Assembly: GCF_000344175.1 (NCBI RefSeq)
Contig: NZ_ALWW01000025.1
Coordinates: forward strand, 1 to 42,033
Direction: 5' to 3'
Source of the DNA: Listeria fleischmannii subsp. fleischmannii LU2006-1
GTDB taxonomy: Bacteria; Bacillota; Bacilli; Lactobacillales; Listeriaceae
DNA length: 42,033 bases
Positions 12,341-21,532 of the stretch are shown in pieces; position 1 is the stretch's first letter; the number at the start of each line of letters is the position of its first letter. The notes beneath the pieces are model-generated. The model worked only from the letters and a program-made list of their open reading frames with translations, did not search any database and was not told the DNA's origin. Both the position numbers and the translations under genes were made by a program.

Positions 12341-13267
12341 CTAACGTGGCAAATGATTCATAAAGTTTTGATTCGCAAAACCAGCTACATCCTCTGTTGA
12401 AAAATGCTTTAATAATACATCTATGAAATCTTGATATTTACTTGCATCTTCAAGCCCTTTTATATGTGAAGGAATTCCGTCAAAATCTGAACCAAAGCCA
12501 ATATTTCGAATTCCGCCTAGTTCAGCAATATGATCAATATGACGTATGACATCTTCCATATCTGCAGTTCCACTATTTGTCGTAAATAGCGGGTGGAAAA
12601 TCACATGTATCATAGCGTCGTGTGCAATCATCGCCTTAATTTGGTCATCATCTAAATTTCGGACATGCGAGCAAACTTCCTTTGCGCTTGAATGGCTTGC
12701 AATTGGAAATTCAGCAATTTGAATTGCATCCCAAAAGCTTTTTACACTTAAATGAGACATATCTGTGAAAATTTTTCTTTCGTTTAAGCGATGAATGATT
12801 TCCCGTCCAAACTGTGTAAGACCTGCTCCGCGGGGCTCTAAAATCCCATCTGCTGCTAAATTCGCATTGTTCCAAGTTAAACCTACAGAAAGAACTCCGC
12901 TGTCCAAAACTTGCTCTAAACGGTTTAAATCTTGCCCGATAGGTTCCACACCTTCCAGCGTAAGGGCAGCTGCAATTTTCCCCTCAGGTAAGCTTTCCAA
13001 ATCAGTCCATTTTTTAAGCATTTTTATTTTGCCGTCACGATGTAAAATGTGCTGTTTAAAAATATTCCCCTGTTCGACTGCTTTTTTCCATTTTTGTTCT
13101 ACAGGTACTTCCGGATCTAAGAAAATAGCGAACCCTTGAAGTAGAATATCTCCAGCCAGTAAACGTTCAAAATTGACATCAAGTTCAGGCGCATCTTGAA
13201 ATGTAAGACGTCCTTTTGCTTTTTGTAATTTATAAAGCACGTCGCAATGCATATCAATGACTTTCAT
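12341..13267 (-). CDS. Membrane dipeptidase (renal dipeptidase family, M19)
   Basis: Zn-dependent dipeptidase of the amidohydrolase superfamily, cleaving L-Xaa-D/L-Xaa dipeptides. 308 residues, full length. Metal-site motifs are in order: DMHCD (residues 6-10), LTLEGVEP (bridging Glu), a histidine in ASHSSAK, and GFGSDFDG near the C-terminus. No signal peptide, so it is cytosolic despite the family name. The ATG at 13267 has GGAGGAG nine bases upstream. Its start lies inside the end of the upstream small gene (14-base overlap), so the two are translationally coupled. The physiological substrate is unknown. Confidence 0.93.
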   Translation of the reverse strand: MKVIDMHCDVLYKLQKAKGRLTFQDAPELDVNFERLLAGDILLQGFAIFLDPEVPVEQKWKKAVEQGNIFKQHILHRDGKIKMLKKWTDLESLPEGKIAAALTLEGVEPIGQDLNRLEQVLDSGVLSVGLTWNNANLAADGILEPRGAGLTQFGREIIHRLNERKIFTDMSHLSVKSFWDAIQIAEFPIASHSSAKEVCSHVRNLDDDQIKAMIAHDAMIHVIFHPLFTTNSGTADMEDVIRHIDHIAELGGIRNIGFGSDFDGIPSHIKGLEDASKYQDFIDVLLKHFSTEDVAGFANQNFMNHLPR

Positions 13268-13664
13268 GGTCAAACTCCTCCTTATATAACGCTCGTCCTT
13301 CTAAACTCAATAGTTTATTAACAGTTTCTTGATGCCACTTTCGCCCCATTACACGTTTACTCACTAAATACTTACCTTCTTCAAGTTTATTTTCTTCAGT
13401 GTAAGCTTGTATTTTAAGCTCATAAACAAGCGTTTTCTTACGCATTTCTATTTTGTGAAGCTTGGATTTATCCAAAAAATGCATTTCCGCTTCACCTAAT
13501 TTAAATTGAAAAGTAAACATACCAACATTCGTGAAGGCTAAAACGAGAGTGTGGCGTGTCCGCATTGTGGGCCCCGCATACATTAAACGAATATCGGAAA
13601 TGGTCAAATTGTTTTCTTTAGCAAAATCAAATAGCTCATTTTCAAGTCTATCTTTTAATCCCAT
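13254..13664 (-). CDS. Small conserved protein, possible bacterial PH-like domain
   Basis: 136 residues, no signal or membrane segment. It has a short N-terminal helical part, then alternating strands ([16 protein letters not shown]) that suggest a PH/YokE-like beta fold, and a basic C-terminus. I do not recognise it firmly. AAAGGTGAT precedes the ATG at 13664; longer frames to 13694 have no ribosome site. It overlaps the dipeptidase by 14 bases and probably regulates or accompanies it, though nothing in the sequence says how. Confidence 0.75.
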   Translation of the reverse strand: MGLKDRLENELFDFAKENNLTISDIRLMYAGPTMRTRHTLVLAFTNVGMFTFQFKLGEAEMHFLDKSKLHKIEMRKKTLVYELKIQAYTEENKLEEGKYLVSKRVMGRKWHQETVNKLLSLEGRALYKEEFDHESH

Positions 13665-13692
13665 TTTATCACCTTTTCTCATTATTAACCTC

Positions 13693-13698
13693 ATTATA
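13693..13698 (-). promoter_or_regulatory. -10 element before the PH-like/dipeptidase pair
   Basis: A consensus TATAAT on the minus strand lies about 29 bases before the small gene's start. The -35 region is poor. It would make this a two-gene operon separate from the SOS gene upstream. Confidence 0.45.
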
Positions 13699-13730
13699 TA
13701 CGGGATTAATAGAGAAGGATAGAAAAATCT

Positions 13731-13964
13731 TCAATTTATTATGGAACAATGTTTGATTTGTTTAAAATGGAACATCTGTAGTTCTTTTTTTGTATCATAA
13801 AATTGTACAATTTCATTTTGCATATCAATAAATATAGGAATAAGTTCACTGCTTTTATTTTGTGCATATTGTATGAGTACTACTTTTTTTAAATTCATCG
13901 CATTTAATAATGTAAAAATCATTTCCGTTTTGACTATTTTTTCCTGTTCAAATAAACTATACAA
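13731..13964 (-). CDS. YolD-like small protein under LexA control
   Basis: 77 residues from a TTG at 13964, or 87 from an ATG at 13994. The segment LLNAMNLKKVVLIQYA followed by a strand-rich tail resembles the YolD-like family, which usually accompanies Y-family polymerases (UvrX/UmuC) in Firmicutes; here no polymerase is adjacent. I prefer the TTG because AGGCGGTGA lies just upstream of it, whereas the ATG overlaps the likely -10 (CATAAT) and has no ribosome site. A perfect LexA half-site pair lies directly upstream. The family call rests on pattern only and is moderate; SOS control is well supported. Confidence 0.65.
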   Translation of the reverse strand: MYSLFEQEKIVKTEMIFTLLNAMNLKKVVLIQYAQNKSSELIPIFIDMQNEIVQFYDTKKELQMFHFKQIKHCSIIN

Positions 13965-13992
13965 ATCGTCACCGCCTAACTCTTTCCTTACC

Positions 13993-14021
13993 ATTATGCG
14001 AACATTTGTTCTTTTTTAAAA
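13993..14021 (-). promoter_or_regulatory. LexA (SOS) box inside the promoter of the YolD-like gene
   Basis: The minus strand reads GAAC-AAAT-GTTC at 14011-14000, a perfect dyad matching the Gram-positive LexA/DinR box, within AAAAGAACAAATGTTCG, close to the published Listeria consensus. It lies within the 17-base spacer between TTTTAA (14021-14016) and CATAAT (13998-13993), so LexA binding would exclude polymerase. Confidence 0.82.
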
Positions 14022-14035
14022 TAGGTCGGATGAAC

Positions 14036-14068
14036 GAAAAAAAGAGACGAGCTTTTCCCCATCTCTTT
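14036..14068 (-). terminator. Terminator of the exported-protein pair
   Basis: An 11-bp stem with G-U pairs (14041-14051 with 14058-14068) is followed by seven T on the minus strand, 38 bases past the stop at 14106. It separates this operon from the SOS gene. Confidence 0.85.
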
Positions 14069-14105
14069 GAAACTATAGATTAGTACAAGACTCCACGCTA
14101 TTCTG

Positions 14106-14663
14106 TTAATGATTTTCTGTCTCTAAATCCAAAATGCATTTTGCTAGCTTTTCTTGTATTTTATTATTAAAAGTAGCTTCACCAAAAGTTACATAATGCG
14201 TTTGATTATAATAAAATAACAATTGCACCTCTTCTTTATCTTGCATTTCTAGCGCTTTCCAATTTTCAATGTCGGAATTCATAAAAGCAGGGGCACTTAT
14301 ATTTTGACAGTTTAAAAATAAAAGTGGGGTTTTTTTAGCACCGCGCAGTAGCTCTCTTAATTTCTTTAGATCGGTCTTTTTTAAATATTCCCCTGTTACG
14401 GCGAGAGCATCGTATTTAGATAAATTTTTCGGTGTTGCTTTTTCTGTTGTTACATTTTCAAAATCAAACCATTTACTTATTTTTGTGCCGTCTCCAAAAA
14501 TACCAACATGTATCATTTTTTCGTTTTCTGATGTAGAAATGAGAGCATCTTCTCTGCTAGATGCAAGAAGTGTTTGACTAGGGTTAACAAAAATTACTGT
14601 GATGATGCAAAAAGTAATGATAAGAATACAAATGGCAAATTGTGATGCTTTTTGAATTTTCAT
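14106..14663 (-). CDS. Uncharacterised membrane-anchored or secreted protein
   Basis: 185 residues. One N-terminal hydrophobic segment (about residues 8-30, FAICILIITFCIITVIFV) could be a signal peptide or an anchor; the remainder is hydrophilic and extracytoplasmic. I recognise no domain. The central part alternates short strands and helices (MIHVGIFGDG, YDALAVTGEYL, PLLFLNCQNI), which hints at a Rossmann-like fold, but this is inference. The ATG at 14663 is chosen over GTG at 14669 for spacing to GGGGAGAG. It lies 18 bases after the upstream exported protein, so the pair is probably one operon. Confidence 0.7.
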   Translation of the reverse strand: MKIQKASQFAICILIITFCIITVIFVNPSQTLLASSREDALISTSENEKMIHVGIFGDGTKISKWFDFENVTTEKATPKNLSKYDALAVTGEYLKKTDLKKLRELLRGAKKTPLLFLNCQNISAPAFMNSDIENWKALEMQDKEEVQLLFYYNQTHYVTFGEATFNNKIQEKLAKCILDLETENH

Positions 14664-14681
14664 TTTCACTTCTCTCCCCTG

Positions 14682-15341
14682 TTATTGAGCGTAAAAGTGT
14701 CCATACTTATACACGTACTTATATTTTGTCTTAGCTTTTGAGACAGAATAATTAACTGAACCTACCCCACCAACGTTTAATGATACGGACGAGGAAGAGG
14801 AGGTCGTTCCTTTATCATAAAAATCACCGTTTATACACCAATAAATATTATTTTTCGATAAAAATTTCACTTTGAATGAGCCTTTAAACTGTTTAGAAGC
14901 TCCATACCATGATCTGACTAAATTATAATCGATAATTTTATCAAATTGTCTAAATGATCCTTGTGCCCACATTTTCACATAAATATCAATTTTAGGCTTC
15001 CATAATCCGCCAATGTCTATCGTTTTTGTTAAATGTTTATAAAATGTACTTGAGGAGGCTTTTAAAAGTGGACGTTTAACATCTCCATCTGCTAAACGCT
15101 TTTTCACTTGATCGATTGAAAGCCCCTCTCGTTTTGCGATTCCTGCGACCATTTCGTCATATGTAACGGAATCAATTGTTGTCCCGTCTTTTGTCACAAC
15201 ATGAGGTTTGGTTAAATCAACACCTTCTAAATTAATTATTTCGCCTTGCACATTCGAACTAGCAGAAGCACTTTCTGTACCAGTTTGAACACCTGTCAAA
15301 ATAATCGTGAGAAGTAAAATCCCATAGAAAAACTTTTTCAT
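14682..15341 (-). CDS. Uncharacterised secreted protein
   Basis: 219 residues. A typical signal peptide, MKKFFYGILLLTIILTGVQTG with a cleavage region around SASA (residue 25-28), and no other membrane segment, lipobox or wall anchor. Residues 30-95 are acidic and helical; residues 95-219 are rich in aromatic residues, Ser and Lys, with alternating strands (YVKMWAQGSF, VSLNVGGVGSVNYSVS), suggesting a beta-sandwich. I recognise no family. ATGGAGC precedes the start. It is followed by a second exported protein and probably shares its promoter and terminator, so the two may act together at the cell surface. Confidence 0.75.
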   Translation of the reverse strand: MKKFFYGILLLTIILTGVQTGTESASASSNVQGEIINLEGVDLTKPHVVTKDGTTIDSVTYDEMVAGIAKREGLSIDQVKKRLADGDVKRPLLKASSSTFYKHLTKTIDIGGLWKPKIDIYVKMWAQGSFRQFDKIIDYNLVRSWYGASKQFKGSFKVKFLSKNNIYWCINGDFYDKGTTSSSSSVSLNVGGVGSVNYSVSKAKTKYKYVYKYGHFYAQ

Positions 15342-15407
15342 CTTATACGCTCCATTCTATTATGTGTTTAAAAAGCTTTACATGAAAATGGTATCACATA
15401 AATGAAA

Positions 15408-15437
15408 TGTATAGATTCAGAAGCATATTGATGTAAA
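15408..15437 (-). promoter_or_regulatory. Candidate promoter of the exported-protein pair
   Basis: TTTACA at 15437-15432, an 18-base spacer and TATACA at 15413-15408 on the minus strand, about 67 bases before the start at 15341. Confidence 0.4.
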
Positions 15438-15661
15438 TACTTACTTTTTTAAGCTATTTCCATTGCTAAAAAGTGTCATTTAACCTTTTTATGAGTACAA
15501 AATTAGTTTTTATCTGTAACTATTCACATTTTATGCAGGTTGCTTAGCAATTAGACATATTCTTTTCATATTTTGATAGAATATGAAGACAAAAATAGTT
15601 TTTTAAGCAACATCTATTTAAACATGTGACTTTTGATAAATAATTATTTACCAATATACAA
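15438..15661. other. AT-rich intergenic stretch with nested dyads
   Basis: No gene is visible. Two inverted repeats are nested: GTTGCTTA at 15539-15546 with TAAGCAAC at 15604-15611, and inside it TTCATATT at 15565-15572 with AATATGAA at 15580-15587 around a 7-base loop. The purpose is unknown; a small RNA or a decayed element are both possible. Confidence 0.4.
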
Positions 15662-15734
15662 AAATAAAAAAACATCTCAAAATCAGTCTAAACAGTTAAA
15701 AAACTAGTTTTAAAGCCAATTTCGAGATGTTTTT
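15662..15734 (-). terminator. Terminator of tRNA-Arg
   Basis: A 15-bp stem with one G-U pair (15668-15682 with 15720-15734) lies 14 bases past the tRNA and is followed on the minus strand by a T-rich tract. The 37-base loop contains a smaller hairpin (AAACTAGTTTTTT). Confidence 0.8.
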
Positions 15735-15748
15735 AAAATAGTCTTGAA

Positions 15749-15820
15749 CGCCCTCGGAGGGAATCGAACCCCCATTTTAAGAACCGGAATCTCACGTGCT
15801 ATCCGTTGCACCACGAGGGC
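15749..15820 (-). tRNA. tRNA-Arg (anticodon CCG)
   Basis: 72 bases fold as a full cloverleaf: acceptor GCCCTCG/CGAGGGC, D stem GTGC/GCAC, anticodon stem TGAGA/TCTTA with loop TTCCGGT, variable AAAT, T stem GGGGG/CCCTC with loop TTCGATT, discriminator G. The anticodon CCG reads CGG. The CCA end is not encoded. An open frame on this strand across the gene (15710-15961) is incidental. Confidence 0.96.
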
Positions 15821-15845
15821 AAATAAATTTCCCGTACGAATAGTA

Positions 15846-15874
15846 ATTATAGCGGAAGCACCGTATTTTGACAA
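15846..15874 (-). promoter_or_regulatory. SigA promoter of tRNA-Arg
   Basis: TTGTCA at 15874-15869, a 17-base spacer and a perfect TATAAT at 15851-15846, about 26 bases before the tRNA. It is divergent from clpP. Confidence 0.85.
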
Positions 15875-15911
15875 GTTTTTAATTAAAAGAAGCTCTTTTA
15901 AAAGCCTTTCA

Positions 15912-15941
15912 TTTGACCTACTTTGACCAATGTTATATGAT
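15912..15941 (+). promoter_or_regulatory. CtsR operator and promoter of clpP
   Basis: TTTGACC-tac-TTTGACC at 15912-15928 is a perfect CtsR heptad repeat (GGTCAAA-N3-GGTCAAA on the other strand). It covers the -35 (TTGACC, 15913-15918) of a promoter with a 17-base spacer and TATGAT at 15936-15941. CtsR would repress clpP until heat or protein stress. Confidence 0.92.
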
Positions 15942-16002
15942 ATAATCAATGCATGGGACAAAAGCCCATCTTAAACTATTGTCTTACAGGAGGAATCTTG
16001 AT

Positions 16003-16596
16003 ATGAATTTAATCCCTACAGTAATTGAACAAACAAGTCGCGGGGAACGTGCTTATGACATTTATTCCCGTCTTTTAAAAGATCGTATTATTATGCTTGG
16101 CTCTGCGATTGATGATAATGTAGCGAACTCTATTGTTTCACAGCTACTTTTCTTGGATGCACAAGATCCTGAAAAAGATATTTTCCTTTACATTAATTCC
16201 CCGGGTGGTAGTATTTCTGCTGGAATGGCGATTTATGACACAATGAATTTCGTTAAATCTGATGTTCAAACTATCGGTATGGGAATGGCTGCATCAATGG
16301 GATCATTTCTATTAGCTGCTGGAGCGGACGGTAAACGTTTTGCGCTTCCTAATTCGGAAATCATGATTCATCAGCCGCTTGGTGGGGCGCAAGGTCAAGC
16401 TACTGAAATTGAAATTGCAGCACGACACATCTTAAAAATTAAAGATCGCATGAATCGCATTTTATCTGAAAAAACCGGACAACCACTTGAAGTGATTGCA
16501 CGTGACACAGACCGTGACAATTTCATGGATGCGCAAGAAGCCAAAGATTATGGCTTGATTGATGATATTATCGTCAATAAAAACAACTTAAAATAA
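16003..16596 (+). CDS. clpP: ATP-dependent Clp protease proteolytic subunit
   Basis: Serine protease that forms the double-heptamer chamber with ClpC, ClpE or ClpX. 197 residues. The catalytic triad is visible: Ser98 in GMAASMGS, His123 in MIHQP, Asp172 in RDNF. The ATG at 16003 follows AGGAGGAATCTTGAT; a longer frame from 15949 starts inside the promoter region and is rejected. It is monocistronic, under a CtsR box, and convergent with the maltose-locus carrier gene, sharing a terminator with it. Confidence 0.98.
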   Translation: MNLIPTVIEQTSRGERAYDIYSRLLKDRIIMLGSAIDDNVANSIVSQLLFLDAQDPEKDIFLYINSPGGSISAGMAIYDTMNFVKSDVQTIGMGMAASMGSFLLAAGADGKRFALPNSEIMIHQPLGGAQGQATEIEIAARHILKIKDRMNRILSEKTGQPLEVIARDTDRDNFMDAQEAKDYGLIDDIIVNKNNLK

Positions 16597-16605
16597 GAAC
16601 CAACG

Positions 16606-16639
16606 AAAAAATCCGGACTTAAGCGAGTTCGGATTTTTT
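16606..16639. terminator. Bidirectional terminator between clpP and the MFS gene
   Basis: A 12-13-bp stem (16606-16618 with 16627-16639, one G-U pair) has an A-run on the left and a T-run on the right, so it works in both directions. The loop contains the stop codon of the minus-strand MFS gene. Confidence 0.88.
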
Positions 16640-17789
16640 TATGGTCATAAGTTGTAATTTCGCCGTCATCCATAACGCGATAATAGGTATAATTCCAACT
16701 ATAAATAAAGTGATATCAACATTAAAGGCTTTTGTTATATAACCTGCTAAAACTGGAACGACACGAGATGAGAGACCCGTAAAAATGCTAAGCGCGAACA
16801 GTTGGCCCGTTGATTGCATCCTTTCATCCGTCATAGAAAAAATAAGTTGTTTAGAAGAAATCATTAATAAAGGTGTTGTGAAAAATTGGAGTGCGCTTAA
16901 ACCAATGATGACCCAAGAACTTCCAGATAAAGCGAATAAAATGAATTGTAAGCTAAGAACACATGCGGTGATTTTTAATAATGTGAAATTAGACCACTTG
17001 CTAAACAAGCGTGCGCCAAATAAATAAGCGGGAATTTCAAAGAGCGACTGAATAGACCATTTATAGCCGATTTGAAGGTCTGTGGCACCAAGTGTAATCA
17101 TTTTATCTACAACGGTAATATTATTCGCAATAATAGCGCTGTATAGCAAAAACAAAATGATAATCAACCATCTATAGTTTTGATTCAAAATAACGATTTT
17201 AAAATCTTTTAGCTGCACTTTTTCAGTATGTTTCGTAACGATTTTTTCAATATCCGTTAAAAAGAAAACAACCACCATCGAAGCTACCACTAAGCCAAAA
17301 ATCCCGAGTGAAAGACCTGTATAGCCCGAAGTGCCGATTAAAATCGATAAGAGTAAACTTCCTGATGCCCAGCCAATAGAACCGAATGCTTTGATAAAAG
17401 AAAAGTTAACTCGCACTTCCTCGCTCCCCTTTAAAATCCACGTATCCGAAAGCCCTGTAATGGTATTAATTAAACCGCCACTAATCGCTAAAAGCAATAA
17501 ATGCAATAAAAAAAAGTGGTGTACTAATAAAATAAAAACAACAAGTGGAGATTAAATAAAAGAGCAGTAATAAAAATACAAATCGTTTAATGGTTTGGAA
17601 TTTATCCGCGTAAAACCCTATTATCATTTGCAGAAAAATAGTTGTAACTGCGTAAGAGGATAATAAAATACCTCGTTCGAATTCATCATAACCAATTTTA
17701 GATAAATAAGGCGTAAATTGAGTTAATCCGAACGAAAAAGCCATATACATCAAAATATATAGCGAAATAAAACGCTTCCTCTCACTCAC
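16619..17789 (-). pseudogene. MFS transporter, frameshifted at a T8 run
   Basis: Twelve-helix major facilitator, about 390 residues when restored. The GTG start at 17789 has GGAGG eight bases upstream and opens a frame of 102 residues (helices 1-3) that stops at 17481. The other helices follow in another frame from about 17506 to 16619. The frames cross at eight T on the minus strand (17515-17508); removing one T gives a continuous PLFLLHLLLLAISGG. The N-terminal half has a motif-A-like loop (GFYADKFQTIKR). The substrate is unknown; its place downstream of malA suggests a sugar. The tract could be a true mutation, phase-variable, or a base-call error. Confidence 0.85.
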
Positions 17790-17825
17790 AGAAAATCCTC
17801 CTTTTGTAAAAAAATGAAGTTAGAC

Positions 17826-18314
17826 TTATAGAATCATTTGTCTGACTATAAAAACCATGAACGCCGTGGTCGCGATATAAAAGCAGAGAGCCAGTTGCCA
17901 TCGCCACTTTAATTGTCGGAACGGAATATGGCGAATATCCCATGAAAACTCTTTTTTAATGAAAAAGATAAGCATAGCCGCACATATCATATTTAACATT
18001 ACAAGTTGCGACGCGAGTAATAGCAGTGTAGCGAGCTTCACAAATGCCTCATCTTTGTCTTTTAAAATTCGAATTTGACGTGTTAAAAAGCCGCAGAAAA
18101 AGAAAGAGAGAAAAGTTATAAAATAGGCCGTATAAATGGGATTATGTTGAACGGGTGATAAAATACCTAGTTTGGTTTCTAATGAAAGTAAAAAAAGATA
18201 GCCTAAAAAAAGACAAGGGATAATATAAAAAATCTTTTCTGTCAGGCTTAAAATCCAATCTGACGTTACTTTCATTTTGATTTCTTCCAATTTATTTAAT
18301 ACGAGCGCTATCAT
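17826..18314 (-). CDS. Uncharacterised four-helix membrane protein
   Basis: 162 residues with four hydrophobic segments, near residues 27-46, 59-79, 94-116 and 140-160. I recognise no family. GGAGGAAATAAA lies before the ATG at 18314; longer frames to 18368 begin inside the malA stop region and a hairpin. It sits 55 bases after malA and 36 bases before the MFS gene on the same strand, so it is part of the maltose operon. The role could be transport or anchoring, which the sequence does not settle. Confidence 0.75.
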   Translation of the reverse strand: MIALVLNKLEEIKMKVTSDWILSLTEKIFYIIPCLFLGYLFLLSLETKLGILSPVQHNPIYTAYFITFLSFFFCGFLTRQIRILKDKDEAFVKLATLLLLASQLVMLNMICAAMLIFFIKKEFSWDIRHIPFRQLKWRWQLALCFYIATTAFMVFIVRQMIL

Positions 18315-18337
18315 TTTATTTCCTCCTAAAAGGAGAA

Positions 18338-18361
18338 GCAAAATGACCGAAGTCATTTTGC
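18338..18361 (-). other. Intergenic hairpin with UUCG tetraloop after malA
   Basis: GCAAAATGAC-TTCG-GTCATTTTGC on the minus strand: a perfect 10-bp stem closed by C(UUCG)G, nine bases after the malA stop, extendable to 13 bp with a bulge. There is no proper U-tract, so it more likely protects the malA 3' end or marks a processing site than terminates. Confidence 0.7.
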
Positions 18362-18369
18362 CTTCCATC

Positions 18370-19716
<1,347 letters not shown>

Positions 19717-21283
19717 TTAAAGTAATTTTTCAAATTCCGAACGAACAGATGGAACCGATAAGCCGACAATAATTTGAACCGCGTCACCGTTTTTCACGAG
19801 CCCCTGAGCCCCCGCTTTACGAAAATCGCTTTCAGAAGCGATAATTGAGCCATCTTTTACGGTTAGCCGTAGTCGCGTCATACAATTCGTTACGTCTACA
19901 ATATTTTCTTTTCCGCCTAGAGATTCTAAAAATTGTAAGGCTTTTTTTTGTATTTGGATTTTCTTTTTTCCCATTTTCTTGTTTTTCTTTATAATCTTTT
20001 TTGCTATAGAGTTTCATTTCTTCATTTTCGTCTTCACGTCCCGGCGTTTTTAAATTAAATTTTTGAATGAGGAAGGTGAATACGAAATACCAAATAAAGA
20101 CAAAGATGAGACCAATCACAATTTGCGTCACATAGGTTGGCCAGTGATATTTCCATAGTGGTAGCCAGTTAATGGCAAACCAGTTAATTAATCCCCCTCC
20201 AAAATCTCCTACAACGCCAAAAACATAACCTAATGTTGACAGAGTAGCCGCTAACAGAGCATGTACGACAAATAATAAGGGTGCAAAAAATAAGAAAGTA
20301 AATTCAAGCGGTTCTGTAATACCTGCAAATACGGCTGTAGCCGCAACAGGAATCATTAAGCCCAGTACAGCTTTGCGTTTTTCTGATTTTGCGGTTTTAC
20401 AAAAGGCAAGCGTGATACCAATGGAACCAAATACTTTTGACATTCCAGAAAGGGCAAAGCCTCCCGCTGGATACATTTCTTTTAATGTTTGTGCTTTGGT
20501 TTGGAATTCACCGAGGTGTGTAGCCCAATAAGCGGCCATTCCTCCTGGCACAACGGCATTATCATACGCAAAAGGCGCATATACGAAATGGTGCAATCCA
20601 GTTGGTATTAATATTTTTTCTAAAAAAGAATAAACCCACACACCTAGTGCGCCTGATGATATAAAGAACCCTTGCATGTCTAGCATGAAAGCTTGGAAAT
20701 GCGGCCAGATAAAGGCGAATAGGAAAGCAACCGGAAGCATCACAACAAACCCTAAAATTACAATGAAAGATGTCCCTCTAAATACACCTAAAACTTCTGG
20801 TAATTCAGTATCAAAATAGCGATTATGTAAATAGACGACGATGCTGGAAATAATAAGTGCGCCAACCATTCCAGTATCAAGCGTTTTAATTCCTGCAATA
20901 TTCGCTAGTCCACTTGTTCCCCCGACTTCCTGCGTCATATCTACTCCAAAGCTCGCTCCCCAAGTAGTTAAAATAGCAGATACAAAATAATTAAATGTCA
21001 CATACGTTACGAGTGCTTCAAGACAGGCGCGTCCACTTTGTGATTTGGCAAGTCCAATTGGAAGACCGATGACAAACAGTAATGGAATTTGTCTAAAGAC
21101 TACCCAAGCTCCCTCTGCAATAACATTCCAAATTTGAAACCATAGGTGATCTGGTGTGGCGATTGCTCCCATAATATCTGGATTCATAAATAAAATTGAA
21201 AAACCAACGACAATCCCTGCGAATGAAAATAATAGTGCCGGTGCTAACATCGCTCCACCAAATTGTTGTACTTTTTTCATCAT
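19717..21283 (-). pseudogene. malP: Maltose-type PTS EIICB component, frameshifted before the EIIB domain
   Basis: Membrane permease of the glucose-family PTS that imports and phosphorylates maltose. The EIIC part (about 450 residues, starting MMKKVQQFGGAM at 21283, after GGAGG) is intact and ends in KFNLKTPGRE and KLYSKKDYKEK. The EIIB domain with the phosphorylated Cys (DVTNCMTRLRL) lies in another frame, 19974-19717. The frames meet at eight A on the minus strand near 19941-19948; one base less would fuse them like Bacillus MalP. A separate EIIB from ATG 19974 is possible but has no clear ribosome site. Uptake may be lost unless the tract slips. Confidence 0.87.
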
Positions 21284-21314
21284 AATTCGCAAAACCTCCT
21301 TTTTTTTGTTTTTT

Positions 21315-21326
21315 TAAGACGTCTTA
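21315..21326. promoter_or_regulatory. Perfect 12-bp palindrome before malP, possible GlvR operator
   Basis: TAAGACGTCTTA lies between the malP transcription start and its ribosome site. GlvR-type regulators act at this locus in Bacillus; assigning the palindrome to GlvR is inference. Confidence 0.4.
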
Positions 21327-21334
21327 TGATGCTC

Positions 21335-21363
21335 ATTGTAGACTGAATGACAGCGCTTTACAA
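21335..21363 (-). promoter_or_regulatory. malP promoter with overlapping CRE-like site
   Basis: TTGTAA at 21363-21358, a 17-base spacer and TACAAT at 21340-21335. The spacer and -35 contain TGACAGCGCTTTACA (21349-21363, plus strand), which resembles a catabolite-responsive element with an AGCGCT core but is imperfect at its ends. CcpA binding here would repress malP in glucose. Confidence 0.6.
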
Positions 21364-21494
21364 TATAATTTTTCTGATTATCTCTCAAGTTCTGAAACAG
21401 GAATTTTTCACAAAAGGAGGAACTTTTCACATTGATTTTTTTTGCGAAGAGGGTATCGCTCTATTGCGGGTTTAATGCTACAATAAAAGCATAA

Positions 21495-21508
21495 CGTAAG
21501 CGCTAACA
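21495..21508. promoter_or_regulatory. Catabolite-responsive element (CRE) before glvR
   Basis: CGTAAGCGCTAACA fits the CRE consensus TGWAANCGNTNWCA at all but the first base. It lies about 10 bases downstream of a TACAAT (21479-21484) on the glvR strand, where CcpA would block transcription. Confidence 0.7.
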
Positions 21509-21532
21509 AATAGGTAAAGGATTTGATTTTAA

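Noticed and set aside
15710-15961. Minus-strand open frame of 83 codons
   Set aside because: It runs through tRNA-Arg and its promoter and has no ribosome site.
19717-19974. Stand-alone EIIB gene
   Set aside because: No ribosome site, and the frame continues the malP linker; better explained as the displaced 3' end of malP.
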